Source of the DNA: Spirochaetaceae bacterium
GTDB lineage: Bacteria > Spirochaetota > Leptospiria > Leptospirales > Leptonemataceae
Assembly: GCA_002730875.1 (NCBI GenBank)
Contig: PCBI01000010.1
Span: 124,001 to 188,000, forward strand
Length of the DNA stretch: 64,000 bases
Reading direction: 5' to 3'
Part shown: positions 18,001 through 26,828 of the stretch, piece after piece
Layout: the number at the start of each line of letters is the position of its first letter
How positions within the stretch are numbered: the first letter of the stretch is position 1
Program-made: the position numbers and the translations under genes
Notes under the pieces: model-generated
What the model was told of the DNA's origin: nothing
The model's database searches: none
What the model saw: only the letters and a program-made list of their open reading frames with translations

Positions 18001-19800
18001 ATGGGCAAGCAAATCACCGATTTTCCTCTCTCCACTCGCCGGCATAGCGCTGCGCATGTCCTCGCGCAGGCAATAATGGAAAAATATCCCGGGGCCAAGC
18101 TGGCCATCGGGCCCGACACCGAGCATGGCTTTTTTTACGATGTGCTTACGGATCCGCCCGTTCAGCAGGAGGATCTCAAGGATCTGGAAAAGCGAATGAA
18201 GAAGATTGCCAAGCAAAACCAGGACTTTCAGCGCTACCATCTGCCCATTGATGAAGGCATCGCTTATCTCAAGCAAAACCACCAGGACTTCAAGGTAGAA
18301 ATGGCCAGGGCATTGAAGGAGAAGGGAGAGGTGGATCTGTCTTTCTATAAGAATGTGCTGAAAAACGGGCAGACAAACTTCATAGATATGTGTAACGGCC
18401 CTCACGTGGATCGGACAAATGAACTGGGTGCTTTTAAGCTTGTATCGGTTAGCGGCGCCTACTGGAAGGGGGATGCTTCCGGGCCCCAGCTGCAGAGGGT
18501 CAGCGGGATTCTCTTTAAGAATGACGAGGATCTTAAGCAGTATGAGTGGATGATGGAGGAAGCCCGGAAACGGGATCACCGAAAACTGGGCCAGGAATTG
18601 GAGCTTTTTACTACAAGCGAGAAGATTGGTCCGGGATTGATCCTCTGGTTACCTCGAGGAAATGTGATTAAAGATCAGCTAGAAGAGTGGGCAAAAATAA
18701 CCGAGCGACGTGAGGGTTACTCTCGGGTGACCACTCCTGTAATCACTAAAGAGGAGCTCTTCTATACATCCGAGCATCTTCCCCATTACAGCGACCATAT
18801 GTTTCCGCCTATGGAGATGGACAATACAAGGTACTACATCAAGCCGATGAATTGCCCCTTTCACCATACCATCTTCAGCGATCGGCCGAGAAGTTATCGA
18901 GAACTTCCTCTGAAGCTTACCGAGTATGGTGTGTGCCATCGTTACGAAGACTCCGGCTCACTTTTCGGCACTATGAGGGTTCGAGCCATGTGGATGAACG
19001 ATGCTCATATCTATTGTGCTGAAGACCAGGCAGTTGACGAATTTAAGAAAGTGATCAAACTTCATGAGTATTATTACGGAATACTGGGCATTAAAGAGTA
19101 TCATATGGTGCTGTCTCTACGGAACCCGGAGAATGATAAGTATCACGGAGACGAGGCCATGTGGAAAAAGGCCGAAGCTTTAACCCGTCAGGCCATGGAG
19201 GAGTCCGGAGTGGACTTCGTCGTGGAGGAGGATGGAGCAGCCTTTTACGGGCCCAAGATGGACTTCCAGATCAAGTCTTCTATTGGGAGAGAGTTTACCG
19301 CCAGTACCTGTCAGCTGGACCTCTTCATGCCGGAGAAGTTTGACCTGAAGTACGTGGCACCGGACGGTTCGATGAAGCGTCCGGTTTGTATCCACCGAAG
19401 TCCTCTGGGTACCCATGAGCGATTCATTGGCTTCTTGATTGAGCATTTTGCCGGAGCATTCCCGTTGTGGATGGCGCCCGAGCAGGTTCGAATCCTTCCC
19501 GTAAGTGATGGCTTCGTGGAGTACGGAAAGAAACTGGAGGCTTTCTTCAAGGAAAACGATATCCGGGTAACCCTGGATATTGGGGAAAGTCTTGGGAAAA
19601 GGATCCGGAATGCTGAGAAAATGAAGATTCCTTATATGCTGGTTGTGGGCGAGAAGGAGCGCGAATCCGGTAGAATCAATGCCCGCAATTACTTCAGCGG
19701 CGAGCAGAAGGAATACGATCTCGAAGAGTTTCTTTCTATGCTGCAGGAACAGATTCGAGAAAAGCAAATCCAGGATAAGCTAGAGAAGAAGCAGTCCTGA
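18001..19800 (+). CDS. thrS: Threonyl-tRNA synthetase, TGS domain absent
   Basis: The protein has 599 residues. It charges tRNA-Thr with threonine and edits mischarged serine. The editing domain has HSAAHVLAQAI (HxxxH) and DMCNGPHVDRT. The class II core has motif 2 (CHRYEDSGSLFGTMRVRAM), a zinc/threonine site including MNCPFHH, and motif 3 (GTHERFIGFLIEHFAGAFPLW). The anticodon-binding domain (RILPVSDGFVEYGKKLEAFF) is at the C-terminus. Most bacterial ThrRS proteins begin with a TGS domain of ~60 residues; here the protein starts directly at the editing domain and no upstream in-frame TGS sequence is seen. An essential gene this close to parAB argues that the replicon is a chromosome or that the module is integrated. 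Confidence 0.95.
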   Translation: MGKQITDFPLSTRRHSAAHVLAQAIMEKYPGAKLAIGPDTEHGFFYDVLTDPPVQQEDLKDLEKRMKKIAKQNQDFQRYHLPIDEGIAYLKQNHQDFKVEMARALKEKGEVDLSFYKNVLKNGQTNFIDMCNGPHVDRTNELGAFKLVSVSGAYWKGDASGPQLQRVSGILFKNDEDLKQYEWMMEEARKRDHRKLGQELELFTTSEKIGPGLILWLPRGNVIKDQLEEWAKITERREGYSRVTTPVITKEELFYTSEHLPHYSDHMFPPMEMDNTRYYIKPMNCPFHHTIFSDRPRSYRELPLKLTEYGVCHRYEDSGSLFGTMRVRAMWMNDAHIYCAEDQAVDEFKKVIKLHEYYYGILGIKEYHMVLSLRNPENDKYHGDEAMWKKAEALTRQAMEESGVDFVVEEDGAAFYGPKMDFQIKSSIGREFTASTCQLDLFMPEKFDLKYVAPDGSMKRPVCIHRSPLGTHERFIGFLIEHFAGAFPLWMAPEQVRILPVSDGFVEYGKKLEAFFKENDIRVTLDIGESLGKRIRNAEKMKIPYMLVVGEKERESGRINARNYFSGEQKEYDLEEFLSMLQEQIREKQIQDKLEKKQS

Positions 19801-19866
19801 GACTGCGTCGCAATATAGTTCCGCCTTGTGTAGCCAGGACAAATTTTGATGGAAAGCTGAGTCTGC

Positions 19867-19881
19867 TTAGATTTATTCTAA
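19867..19881. promoter_or_regulatory. PerR/Fur-like 7-1-7 box
   Basis: TTAGATTTATTCTAA is a near-perfect 7-1-7 inverted repeat and matches the PerR consensus TTATAATNATTATAA at 11 of 14 defined positions. It lies 65 bases before the rubrerythrin start, a peroxide-defence gene, so PerR-family control is plausible. Confidence 0.55.
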
Positions 19882-19945
19882 ATCCAGAACGATTCAATCC
19901 ACGGGGAAGTCTTACTTCCTGTTCTGAGGATTATAGGAGATTGAT

Positions 19946-20365
19946 ATGGCAGAACTAAAGGGAAGCAAAACCCATCAAAACTTGAAAGATGCCTTCGCCG
20001 GCGAGTCTATGGCTAACCGACGTTATCTGTTTTTCGCAAAGCAGGCTGACGTAGAAGGCTATCCCGACATTGCCGGTCTGTTCCGCGACACTGCGGAAGG
20101 CGAAACCGGACACGCTCATGGTCACCTTGAATACATGAAAAAAATTGGTGATCCTGCCACTGATCTTCCCATCGGCGATACAGAAGCCAACCTGAAAGCT
20201 GCTGTAGCTGGCGAAACCCATGAATACACCGATATGTATCCTGGAATGGCCAAGACAGCTCGCGATGAAGGCTTTGATGAAATCGCTGACTGGTTCGAAA
20301 CCCTGGCCAAGGCTGAAAAGTCTCATGCCGGCCGATTCGAGCAAGGACTGAAGTCTATCAGCTAA
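19946..20365 (+). CDS. Rubrerythrin-type diiron protein without rubredoxin domain
   Basis: The protein has 139 residues: a four-helix ferritin-like bundle with the diiron ligands in [45 protein letters not shown] and [12 protein letters not shown]. The C-terminal rubredoxin FeS4 domain of classical rubrerythrin is missing. It reduces hydrogen peroxide in the cytoplasm. A ribosome site (AGGAG) lies 7 bases before the ATG. It begins a conserved trio with the Fe-S oxidoreductase (20945) and DUF3501 protein (22547), although here 580 bases of repeats separate the first two. Confidence 0.92.
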   Translation: MAELKGSKTHQNLKDAFAGESMANRRYLFFAKQADVEGYPDIAGLFRDTAEGETGHAHGHLEYMKKIGDPATDLPIGDTEANLKAAVAGETHEYTDMYPGMAKTARDEGFDEIADWFETLAKAEKSHAGRFEQGLKSIS

Positions 20366-20373
20366 TTCAAGCG

Positions 20374-20411
20374 GAGGGCCGGCCATAATATGGCTGGCTC
20401 TTCTATTTTCA
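20374..20411 (+). terminator. Hairpin terminator after rubrerythrin gene
   Basis: GCCGGCCA, loop TAATA, TGGCTGGC pairs over 8 bp with one G-T, followed by a T-rich run (TCTTCTATTTT). It probably ends the rubrerythrin transcript before the repeat block. Confidence 0.55.
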
Positions 20412-20470
20412 GGTTCCAGCTTGAGGACCGGAAACGATGCACTTTTTTCTATAGTAATGATGTGCGGCCG

Positions 20471-20590
20471 TGCTCGCGGGGCGCGACGATCAGAGTGGGG
20501 CTGCCCTTGAAGCTCTGGCATGGCAGCGAGCGTACCGGCTCCGTAGGAGCGGCGTGAACACGATGTTCACAAGGTCCGCAGGACCGCAGA
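20471..20590. repeat. Hairpin-chain repeat, copy 1
   Basis: First of two 120-bp direct copies offset by exactly 240 bases. It contains three hairpins in a row: GCTCC-GTA-GGAGC, GTGAACA-CGA-TGTTCAC (20554-20570) and GGTCC-GCA-GGACC (20573-20585). Confidence 0.85.
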
Positions 20591-20710
20591 AGATTCACGT
20601 GAGGAGGCTACAGGAGGTAGCCACCGCAACGTATGATGGCCGCACCCCGCTCGGTGTAGCAAACAGGACGTCCATGTCCAGATTGCTCCACCGGCCACGT
20701 CCTGTGGCCT

Positions 20711-20830
20711 TGCTCGCGGGGGGCAACCATCAGAGTGGAGCTGCCCTTTGAGCCCTGGCATGGCAGCGAGCGTACCCGCTCCGTAGGAGCGGCGTGATCA
20801 GGATGATCACAAGGCCCGTAGGGCCGCAAA
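20711..20830. repeat. Hairpin-chain repeat, copy 2
   Basis: Second copy. Its hairpins are CCGCTCC-GTA-GGAGCGG (20776-20792), GTGATCA-GGA-TGATCAC (20794-20810) and GGCCC-GTA-GGGCC (20813-20825). In the last two both arms have changed together relative to copy 1, so pairing is kept. Further hairpins follow: CAACTG...CAGTTG (20860-20879) and CACTGGC-GAA-GCCAGTG (20886-20902), reaching almost to the ribosome site of the Fe-S gene. Confidence 0.85.
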
Positions 20831-20944
20831 AAGAGTAACGGGAGCGAGTGGTGCAGGGTCAACTGGAAGGCGACAGTTGAATTAGCACTGGCGAAGCCAG
20901 TGGTCCTGTTAACCCGAGCGAGCGTACCTCTAAGGAGAAAACCA

Positions 20945-22312
20945 TTGATACAGCAGACCGATACAACGAACGCTATTTATGACCCTACCGATGTGAAATA
21001 CTGGGATCCCCGGTCATTACAGGCCGAGTTGGAGCGATCCTTCGATATCTGTAACGGCTGTCGCATGTGCTTCAAGTATTGCCCCAGTTTTCCTTCCTTA
21101 TTTTCCGTTCTGGATGGATATGCTGATGGGGACGTAAAGCAAATCAGCGCCGAAGACCAGAACAGGGTCATTGATGAGTGTTACCATTGCAAGATCTGCT
21201 ATGTAGCCTGTCCTTACACGGACAAGGATGACCATGCCTTTAACCTGAATTATCCCGCGCTTATGCAACGGGCCGTGATCGTCCGGGCCAAGAAGCAGGG
21301 CGTTCCTATGCGGAGAAAGATGCTGCAGAATGCGGATCTTCTGGGCAAAGTTAATACAGGTCTGATTTCTCGTCTGGCTAACAAAGCCCTGGCCAGCAAT
21401 TTCCACCGGGCCATTGCTCAGACCATAGTGGGCATCCACAAAGAGAAAAAGCTGCCCGAGTTTCATCGCACCAGCTTTCATCGATGGTTTCATCTAAGAA
21501 AGAAGAAGATGGAAAAGGAGGGGCGCGCTCTGGAGGTGGATCCGGCCAACAAGGTGGTGCTTTTCTCTACATGCTTCGTGAATTACAACAATCCGCAGGT
21601 GGGCAAGGAAGCTGTGGAAGTGCTGGAGCGCCATAAATGCGAAATTCAGTGTCCTTCGCAGAACTGCTGCGGTATGCCCGGTCTGGAAAGCGGGGATCTG
21701 AAGTGGGTGAAGAAGAAGATGCGGGCCAACCTTAAGTCCCTGTATCCTTATGCCGAGCAGGGTTACCGAATTCTGGCGATCAACCCTACTTGCTCGCTCA
21801 CTCTCAAGGAAGAGTATCCCAATTTCCTGGAAGGGGAAGAGCGCGAGAAGGCAAAGCTGATCTCGAAGCAAACCAGGGATCTGCACGAATTTCTCTTTGA
21901 GCTCAAGCAAGAGGACAAGTTTGACCGGAACTTCAAGAGCTCGCCGGAATCCGTGGCCTATCATGTTCCCTGTCATCTTCGAGCCCAGCACATTGGATTT
22001 AGAAGTCGGGATTTGATGAAGCTGATTCCCGGAAACAAGATTGGCCTGGTATCGGAATGCTGCAGCCACGATGGCACCTGGGCCATGCGAAAGGAATACT
22101 TTGAAATGAGTATGAAGCAGGGCAAAAAGGCCTTTGATGAGCTCAAAGAAAAGGAAGCCAACGTGGTAACCACGGACTGTCCGCTGGCCGCTATCCAGCT
22201 GGAGCAGGGCATGGAGCTAAAGGAAAGGCCCTTGCATCCGGTGCAGATCCTGAACCGGGCTTACAAGTCTCCGGAAGAAGGCGGATTCTCTACACCGGTC
22301 CCTGAATCTTGA
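20945..22312 (+). CDS. GlpC/HdrD-like iron-sulfur oxidoreductase
   Basis: The start is taken at TTG 20945, seven bases after AAGGAG; the frame runs back to 20900 but through repeat DNA. The 455-residue protein has two [4Fe-4S] motifs (CNGCRMCFKYCP and CYHCKICYVACP, near residues 36 and 80) and two CCG (DUF224) cysteine-rich regions (CPSQNCCGMPGLESGD; HVPCHLRAQHIG...CCSHDGTW). It is predicted to pass electrons between a membrane or quinone donor and a partner. In many bacteria it is found with rubrerythrin and DUF3501, as here, suggesting electron supply for peroxide reduction; the partner is inferred from context. Confidence 0.88.
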   Translation: MIQQTDTTNAIYDPTDVKYWDPRSLQAELERSFDICNGCRMCFKYCPSFPSLFSVLDGYADGDVKQISAEDQNRVIDECYHCKICYVACPYTDKDDHAFNLNYPALMQRAVIVRAKKQGVPMRRKMLQNADLLGKVNTGLISRLANKALASNFHRAIAQTIVGIHKEKKLPEFHRTSFHRWFHLRKKKMEKEGRALEVDPANKVVLFSTCFVNYNNPQVGKEAVEVLERHKCEIQCPSQNCCGMPGLESGDLKWVKKKMRANLKSLYPYAEQGYRILAINPTCSLTLKEEYPNFLEGEEREKAKLISKQTRDLHEFLFELKQEDKFDRNFKSSPESVAYHVPCHLRAQHIGFRSRDLMKLIPGNKIGLVSECCSHDGTWAMRKEYFEMSMKQGKKAFDELKEKEANVVTTDCPLAAIQLEQGMELKERPLHPVQILNRAYKSPEEGGFSTPVPES

Positions 22313-22546
22313 GGTTCAGAGGACAGCGCTTTGGATGATTCGTTTCGGTCGCCTGGTTTGTCAGTGATTCTGTAGGTCGTCTGGTGAGTCGGGAAGCCGA
22401 TTGGACAATTATTGTATCGGGGGCCGGGCTATTCCCCGCACATTCGCGGCTGGCCGCGCCTCCGGCCGAAGAGGCCATAGAATGAATCGTATTTCAGAAC
22501 TTTTGAGCCTGGATTCTATCCGGGCAGAGGACAGCAGGAGGATAGA

Positions 22547-23134
22547 ATGAGTAAAATTCAACCATCGGACATTATGCCATTGGATCAGTACGATCGAATA
22601 AGGGATGAATACAGACAACGCATCTTTCAGGTAAAAAAGAGCCGACGGGTGGCTGTGGGAGACTATCTAACTTTCCTCTTCGAAAATCAGGATACCATGA
22701 AGTATCAGATCCAGGAGATGGCTCGGGTAGAGCAGCTCAAGGATCCCGAGGCGGTTAAGCATGAAATCGAAACCTACAATGAACTGGTTCCGGACCCCAA
22801 TGAAATCACCGCATCCCTGCTAATCGAAATAAATGATCCGGCCGCTCGGGCATTCAAGCTGAAGGAACTGGTAGGCTTGCAGGACTCGGTGAGCATGCTG
22901 ATAGACAAGGACTATCAGGTTCAGGCCGAATTCGATGATCGCCAGATTACGGATGGTAAGATTTCCTCGGTGCACTACCTGCGATTCCCGCTGGGTCAAA
23001 AAGCGGCGGATGCCTTTCTGTCTACCTCCAGCGTGGAGATTCTGATTACTCACCCGGCCTGCAGTTATCGTCAGGAGCTGAATCCGGACCAACTGGAAGC
23101 GATGAAAGAGGATCTCAAAGCAAGTCGAATCTAG
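22547..23134 (+). CDS. DUF3501 family protein
   Basis: The protein has 195 residues and starts MSKIQPSDIMPLDQYDRIRDEYR; the family core includes RRVAVGDYLTFLFENQDTM and MARVEQLKDPEAVKHEIETYNELVP. No catalytic motif or membrane segment is evident. DUF3501 proteins are regularly found next to rubrerythrin and GlpC-like Fe-S genes, which is the arrangement here, so a role in oxidative-stress defence is likely, though its biochemistry is unknown. GGAGG lies before the ATG. Confidence 0.85.
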   Translation: MSKIQPSDIMPLDQYDRIRDEYRQRIFQVKKSRRVAVGDYLTFLFENQDTMKYQIQEMARVEQLKDPEAVKHEIETYNELVPDPNEITASLLIEINDPAARAFKLKELVGLQDSVSMLIDKDYQVQAEFDDRQITDGKISSVHYLRFPLGQKAADAFLSTSSVEILITHPACSYRQELNPDQLEAMKEDLKASRI

Positions 23135-23525
23135 CCTTAACAGCGCCCAAAGAGAGCCCAAAGAGAGCCGAATCTAAGCGCTACAGAGCGCCACAGGTTG
23201 CGCCATTGATTGAGGCTGAACCGTGGGCGGTTTCTTTGCGATGTAGGGAGTTGCAGCCTATGGGCCGATTGGCCCCGGGCTACGCCGGTTTTCGTTGGAC
23301 CGGGGGCAGGGATCGGTCAATTTTCGTCCGATGCGCCCCCGTAGAATTCCATCCAATCAGTTTGGCCTGGTGGGTCAGCCCGGCCTGTCCAGTGAGCCTG
23401 AATATGCTGGTTCCTCCGGTTACGCCGGCTTCTTCGGTTACCGGGAATGCTCCGGTTTCGCCGCAGTCGCTGCCTATTCCGGACGCTCTGGATCTATTTC
23501 CAGGAACACCGGGCTCATCGATTTA

Positions 23526-25142
23526 ATGACGGGCAGGGACCGGAGTTGCGATTCCGCCAGGGCTTTTGAGGCATCTGGAACATCTGAAACGTCTGAGACC
23601 TGCAGAGCTTCCGGCACAGGCCTGCGCCGAGGGCTTCGACTTTCGGGATGGATCCTGGCATTTGTCCTGGGGGCGTTTTGCCTGGATACGGGCGGCCTTT
23701 CTGCCGAGCCCTTCCAGGCCATTTCCGAATCCGTGGTACAGATCAACGTTGAATCCGTGGACTTTTCTTATCGTGATCCGTGGCAGGCTCCCAGTCTGCA
23801 GGGCAGCGGCGGTACAGGCTTTATTATAGAAGGAAACCGAATCATGACCAACGCTCATGTCGTGAGCGGAGCCGTGCAGATTCGAATCAAACGACCGTCG
23901 CAGAAGAAGGATTACCAGGCCCGAGTGGCGCATATTGCCCATGACTGCGACCTGGCCATCCTGACTGTGGAGGACCCGGAGTTCTTTTCCGGGGCCCGCC
24001 CGCTGGAAATAGGAAGTCAGCCTGCGCTGAACACCCCGGTTACCGTGCTTGGATTTCCCATAGGAGGGAATCGGCTTTCGATTACCCGGGGGGTGGTATC
24101 CCGAATCGACATGGATGTGTACAGCCATAGCGGAGTGGATGCGCACCGCATCATTCAGGTGGATGCGGCCATCAATCCCGGGAATTCCGGCGGACCGGCT
24201 ATCCAGGATGGCAAGGTGATTGGCGTGGCCTTTCAGGCTATCACGTCCGCCGAGAATCTGGGCTACCTCATCCCTCCTGTAGTGGTTCAGCGATTTCTGA
24301 AGGATATCGAAGATGGCAGCTATGAGGGCTACGTGGAATTTGGCGTTCTGGACAGTCCCATACAGAATCCATCTCAGATCCAGGCCCTGGAAATCAAGGA
24401 CAGGCCTTCGCCCTACTACGGAGTGCAGGTTTACCGAATCATTCCAGGGTCTACGGCAGCCACCGGCCTGAAGCCCGGGGATGTGCTAATATCCATAAAC
24501 GGGCATCGGATTACGGGGGAAGGGGATGTGGAGATTGAAGGCGCGCTCTATCCTTACCTGGAACTGGTGGATCATGTATTCGAAGGCGACAGGATCGCGG
24601 TGGAATACATCCGCGATGGCAAGAAAGGTTCGGTATCCCTGGAGTCCAAACGCAGCGATGTATTAACCTTCAAAAGGCGCACCTACGGGAAGGCGCCGGA
24701 GTACTATCTGCTGCAGGGGTATCTGTTTCAACCTCTTAACGCCAATCTAATGGATGCCCTGGGAAGGCAGTGGTCATCAGAGGGGCGGGTGCAGTTGCTC
24801 TATCGGTATCATTATCATTTATTTCACGGGCTGTATCAGGAAGGTGGCGTGGATGTAGTTCTTACTCGGCGCCTGGCCCATCCGGTAAATGCCTACGGGG
24901 ATCGATATCTGAATCAGATCGTGGAGTCGGTAAACGGTGAGGATGTGTTGAACTTCCAGCATTTTGTTCGGTTGCTGCAAAAGAATCGCAAGAAAGGCGA
25001 TGTGGTGATTCGATTCCAGGACTCGGAAGTGCCTCTGGTGCTGGATGCGTCGAATCTGAAAGGGCAGGCCGACGCTGAGATCGCGAACCGTTACGGTATT
25101 CCCCGGCTGTTCAGAATCGAGTCTAAAGGAGAGAATCAATGA
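23526..25142 (+). CDS. DegP/HtrA-like trypsin-type serine protease with PDZ domain
   Basis: From the ATG at 23526 the protein has 538 residues. A membrane or signal segment (RLSGWILAFVLGAFCL) precedes a trypsin-like domain with the triad visible: His in MTNAHVVSGA, Asp in HDCDLAILTV and Ser in NPGNSGGPAI. A PDZ domain follows (STAATGLKPGDVLISINGHR) and then a C-terminal domain with PDZ-like features (NQIVESVNGEDVLNFQHF). It is likely periplasmic quality control or processing. The frame is open upstream to 23295 but that stretch is low-complexity. The stop overlaps the next gene by 4 bases; that gene encodes its inactive paralogue. Confidence 0.88.
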   Translation: MTGRDRSCDSARAFEASGTSETSETCRASGTGLRRGLRLSGWILAFVLGAFCLDTGGLSAEPFQAISESVVQINVESVDFSYRDPWQAPSLQGSGGTGFIIEGNRIMTNAHVVSGAVQIRIKRPSQKKDYQARVAHIAHDCDLAILTVEDPEFFSGARPLEIGSQPALNTPVTVLGFPIGGNRLSITRGVVSRIDMDVYSHSGVDAHRIIQVDAAINPGNSGGPAIQDGKVIGVAFQAITSAENLGYLIPPVVVQRFLKDIEDGSYEGYVEFGVLDSPIQNPSQIQALEIKDRPSPYYGVQVYRIIPGSTAATGLKPGDVLISINGHRITGEGDVEIEGALYPYLELVDHVFEGDRIAVEYIRDGKKGSVSLESKRSDVLTFKRRTYGKAPEYYLLQGYLFQPLNANLMDALGRQWSSEGRVQLLYRYHYHLFHGLYQEGGVDVVLTRRLAHPVNAYGDRYLNQIVESVNGEDVLNFQHFVRLLQKNRKKGDVVIRFQDSEVPLVLDASNLKGQADAEIANRYGIPRLFRIESKGENQ

Positions 25143-26737
25143 TACGCGGCGTTTCTCATTTTTCTGGCCGGAAGCGCTGGAAGCGAATGCAGTCGTTTTC
25201 CATGTCCATGTCCATGTCCATGGCGCTGATCGCTGCAATGGTCGGTTTTTCTATTCCTGCCGCTCTTGGGGCAAATACCGGTCTTTCTTCCTCGGTTTCT
25301 GGTTGGTCTTTTTCCCAGGAACGCATGCATGCGGGCCTGGTGCGGTTGCGGATCAGTACGGTTCATTACAATCCGGCTCGACCCTGGAGTCGAGAGGTAG
25401 GCTCCACCTTTGAAATTACCGGCCTCGTGCGTCCCGGGAATCGGATTCTTGTTTCCGCAGGTCCGGTGCGCGATGCGGCCAACATAGAAGTTACCAGGCA
25501 GGGCTCTTACAGGAAATACCAGGCCGAGGTCATTCTATTCGATACCGAAGCCAACCTGGCCATGCTTACTGTTAAGGATCCTACCTTTTTTGAGGGCATG
25601 GAGCCCATCCCGCTCTCGGCGGATCCCATGCCAGGCAGTACCTACCGGGCGGCCAGGATCGATGGCGGGTTTGGCATCGAAAGCACCGACGTTACCGTCT
25701 CCGAACTTCTGCCGGTGGCCGATTACGGCTTCACCCGTTTGCCGGTGGCCTTGTTTCGTTCGGCTCCCCGTTTCGAAGCGGGGGGCATCATCCTGGATGG
25801 GCAGGGCATTGTGGGTATGATTGGCTTTGTGGACGGTCAGGACCAGGCCGAGGCAGTATTTGCTTCCAGGCTTCGTCAGTTCGAAGAAATGGTGGATTCG
25901 GTGGAGAAGCTGCCCGCCGCCAGGAGAAAGTCTTCCTATAAAGGGTTTCCCGTGCAGGGTTTCTTTTTCTCTCCTCTGGAGGATCCGGCTCTGCGCAAGC
26001 ACTACGGTCTTGCGAACTCCCAGGACGGCATTCTAATCACCACGGTGTTAAAAGGATGTTCCGTGACCGGTCATCTGCAGCCCGGGGATGTGCTTACCCG
26101 GGTGGACGGTTATTCGGTGAATCCAGCCGGAGACTACCAGGATCCCGAACTGGGATGGCAACCGGTAGATTTGTTGTTCGTTCGAGATGTGAAAGGCAAT
26201 CTACGGAAAGTGGGCCAGACCCTGACGCTGAACATTGTTCGCGATGGCAAAGACAGGGAGGTAAAGATAAGTCTGAAGTCTTATCAGGGGGGCGCCGAGC
26301 GGATCCCCTGGGCGGAGTCCGGTCCGCCGCCCTATCTGGTGCATGAAGGGTTCATCTTCGTCGAGTTGAATGTGCCTTTCCTGAAAGAGCGATTTGGCTC
26401 CGAATGGAAGAACCGAGCTCTGGCCCTGGCCGCCGTCTACGATAGCGAGAAGTACTACGCTCCGGACGAAAGTCAGGATCGAGTAATTGTGCTTTCGGAT
26501 GTGCTGCCTGCCGAGTCTACCAGGGGATTCGATGGATTCGCCGGCGAACAGGTCGTCGAAGTAAACGGGGAAAAGGCCCGGTCCATGAAGCAATTAAAAG
26601 AGGCTCTGGAGAGCAAAGACGGACTTTCTATTCTGACTTTGCGGTCCGGTCGAAAGATCTATGTGCGCACCGGCGCAGGAAATCCGGAATTAAGACAAGA
26701 ATACGGAATAGAAGAGAAGTCCAGGATTCGGGAATGA
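25139..26737 (+). CDS. Catalytically dead paralogue of the upstream protease
   Basis: The protein has 532 residues and is collinear with the upstream protease, but all three catalytic positions are lost. The region matching NAHVVSG reads SAGPVRD, the Asp position reads EANLAMLTV, and the GNSGGP loop reads RFEAGGIIL. The PDZ (SVTGHLQPGDVLTRVDGYS) and C-terminal domains (EQVVEVNGEKARSMKQL) are kept. A signal peptide follows a Ser-Met run (ALIAAMVGFSIPAALGA). The ATGA overlap gives coupled, near-equal synthesis, which suggests a heteromer in which this subunit binds or regulates. The start could also be ATG 25187. Confidence 0.85.
   Translation: MIRGVSHFSGRKRWKRMQSFSMSMSMSMALIAAMVGFSIPAALGANTGLSSSVSGWSFSQERMHAGLVRLRISTVHYNPARPWSREVGSTFEITGLVRPGNRILVSAGPVRDAANIEVTRQGSYRKYQAEVILFDTEANLAMLTVKDPTFFEGMEPIPLSADPMPGSTYRAARIDGGFGIESTDVTVSELLPVADYGFTRLPVALFRSAPRFEAGGIILDGQGIVGMIGFVDGQDQAEAVFASRLRQFEEMVDSVEKLPAARRKSSYKGFPVQGFFFSPLEDPALRKHYGLANSQDGILITTVLKGCSVTGHLQPGDVLTRVDGYSVNPAGDYQDPELGWQPVDLLFVRDVKGNLRKVGQTLTLNIVRDGKDREVKISLKSYQGGAERIPWAESGPPPYLVHEGFIFVELNVPFLKERFGSEWKNRALALAAVYDSEKYYAPDESQDRVIVLSDVLPAESTRGFDGFAGEQVVEVNGEKARSMKQLKEALESKDGLSILTLRSGRKIYVRTGAGNPELRQEYGIEEKSRIRE
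25198..25222 (+). repeat. Hexanucleotide run in a signal-peptide region
   Basis: Four copies of TCCATG encode Ser-Met-Ser-Met before the hydrophobic core. Copy-number change would lengthen the signal peptide or shift the choice of start codon without breaking the frame. Confidence 0.7.
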
Positions 26738-26828
26738 GCCACTGGCCCGGTGCAAGCGGCCCCGCCATGAATTTGAGCGGGCGGCTTCGGGAATGCTGCC
26801 GAGGCGGGTTGGTTCTCTTGCAGCCGTC

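Noticed and set aside
20900..20944. ATG start of the Fe-S oxidoreductase at 20900
   Set aside because: The extra codons lie in the hairpin repeat; TTG 20945 has AAGGAG at the right distance.
23295..23525. Upstream extension of the DegP-like protease
   Set aside because: Low-complexity Gly/Ser/Tyr sequence with no signal peptide; the start at 23526 leads into a normal export segment.
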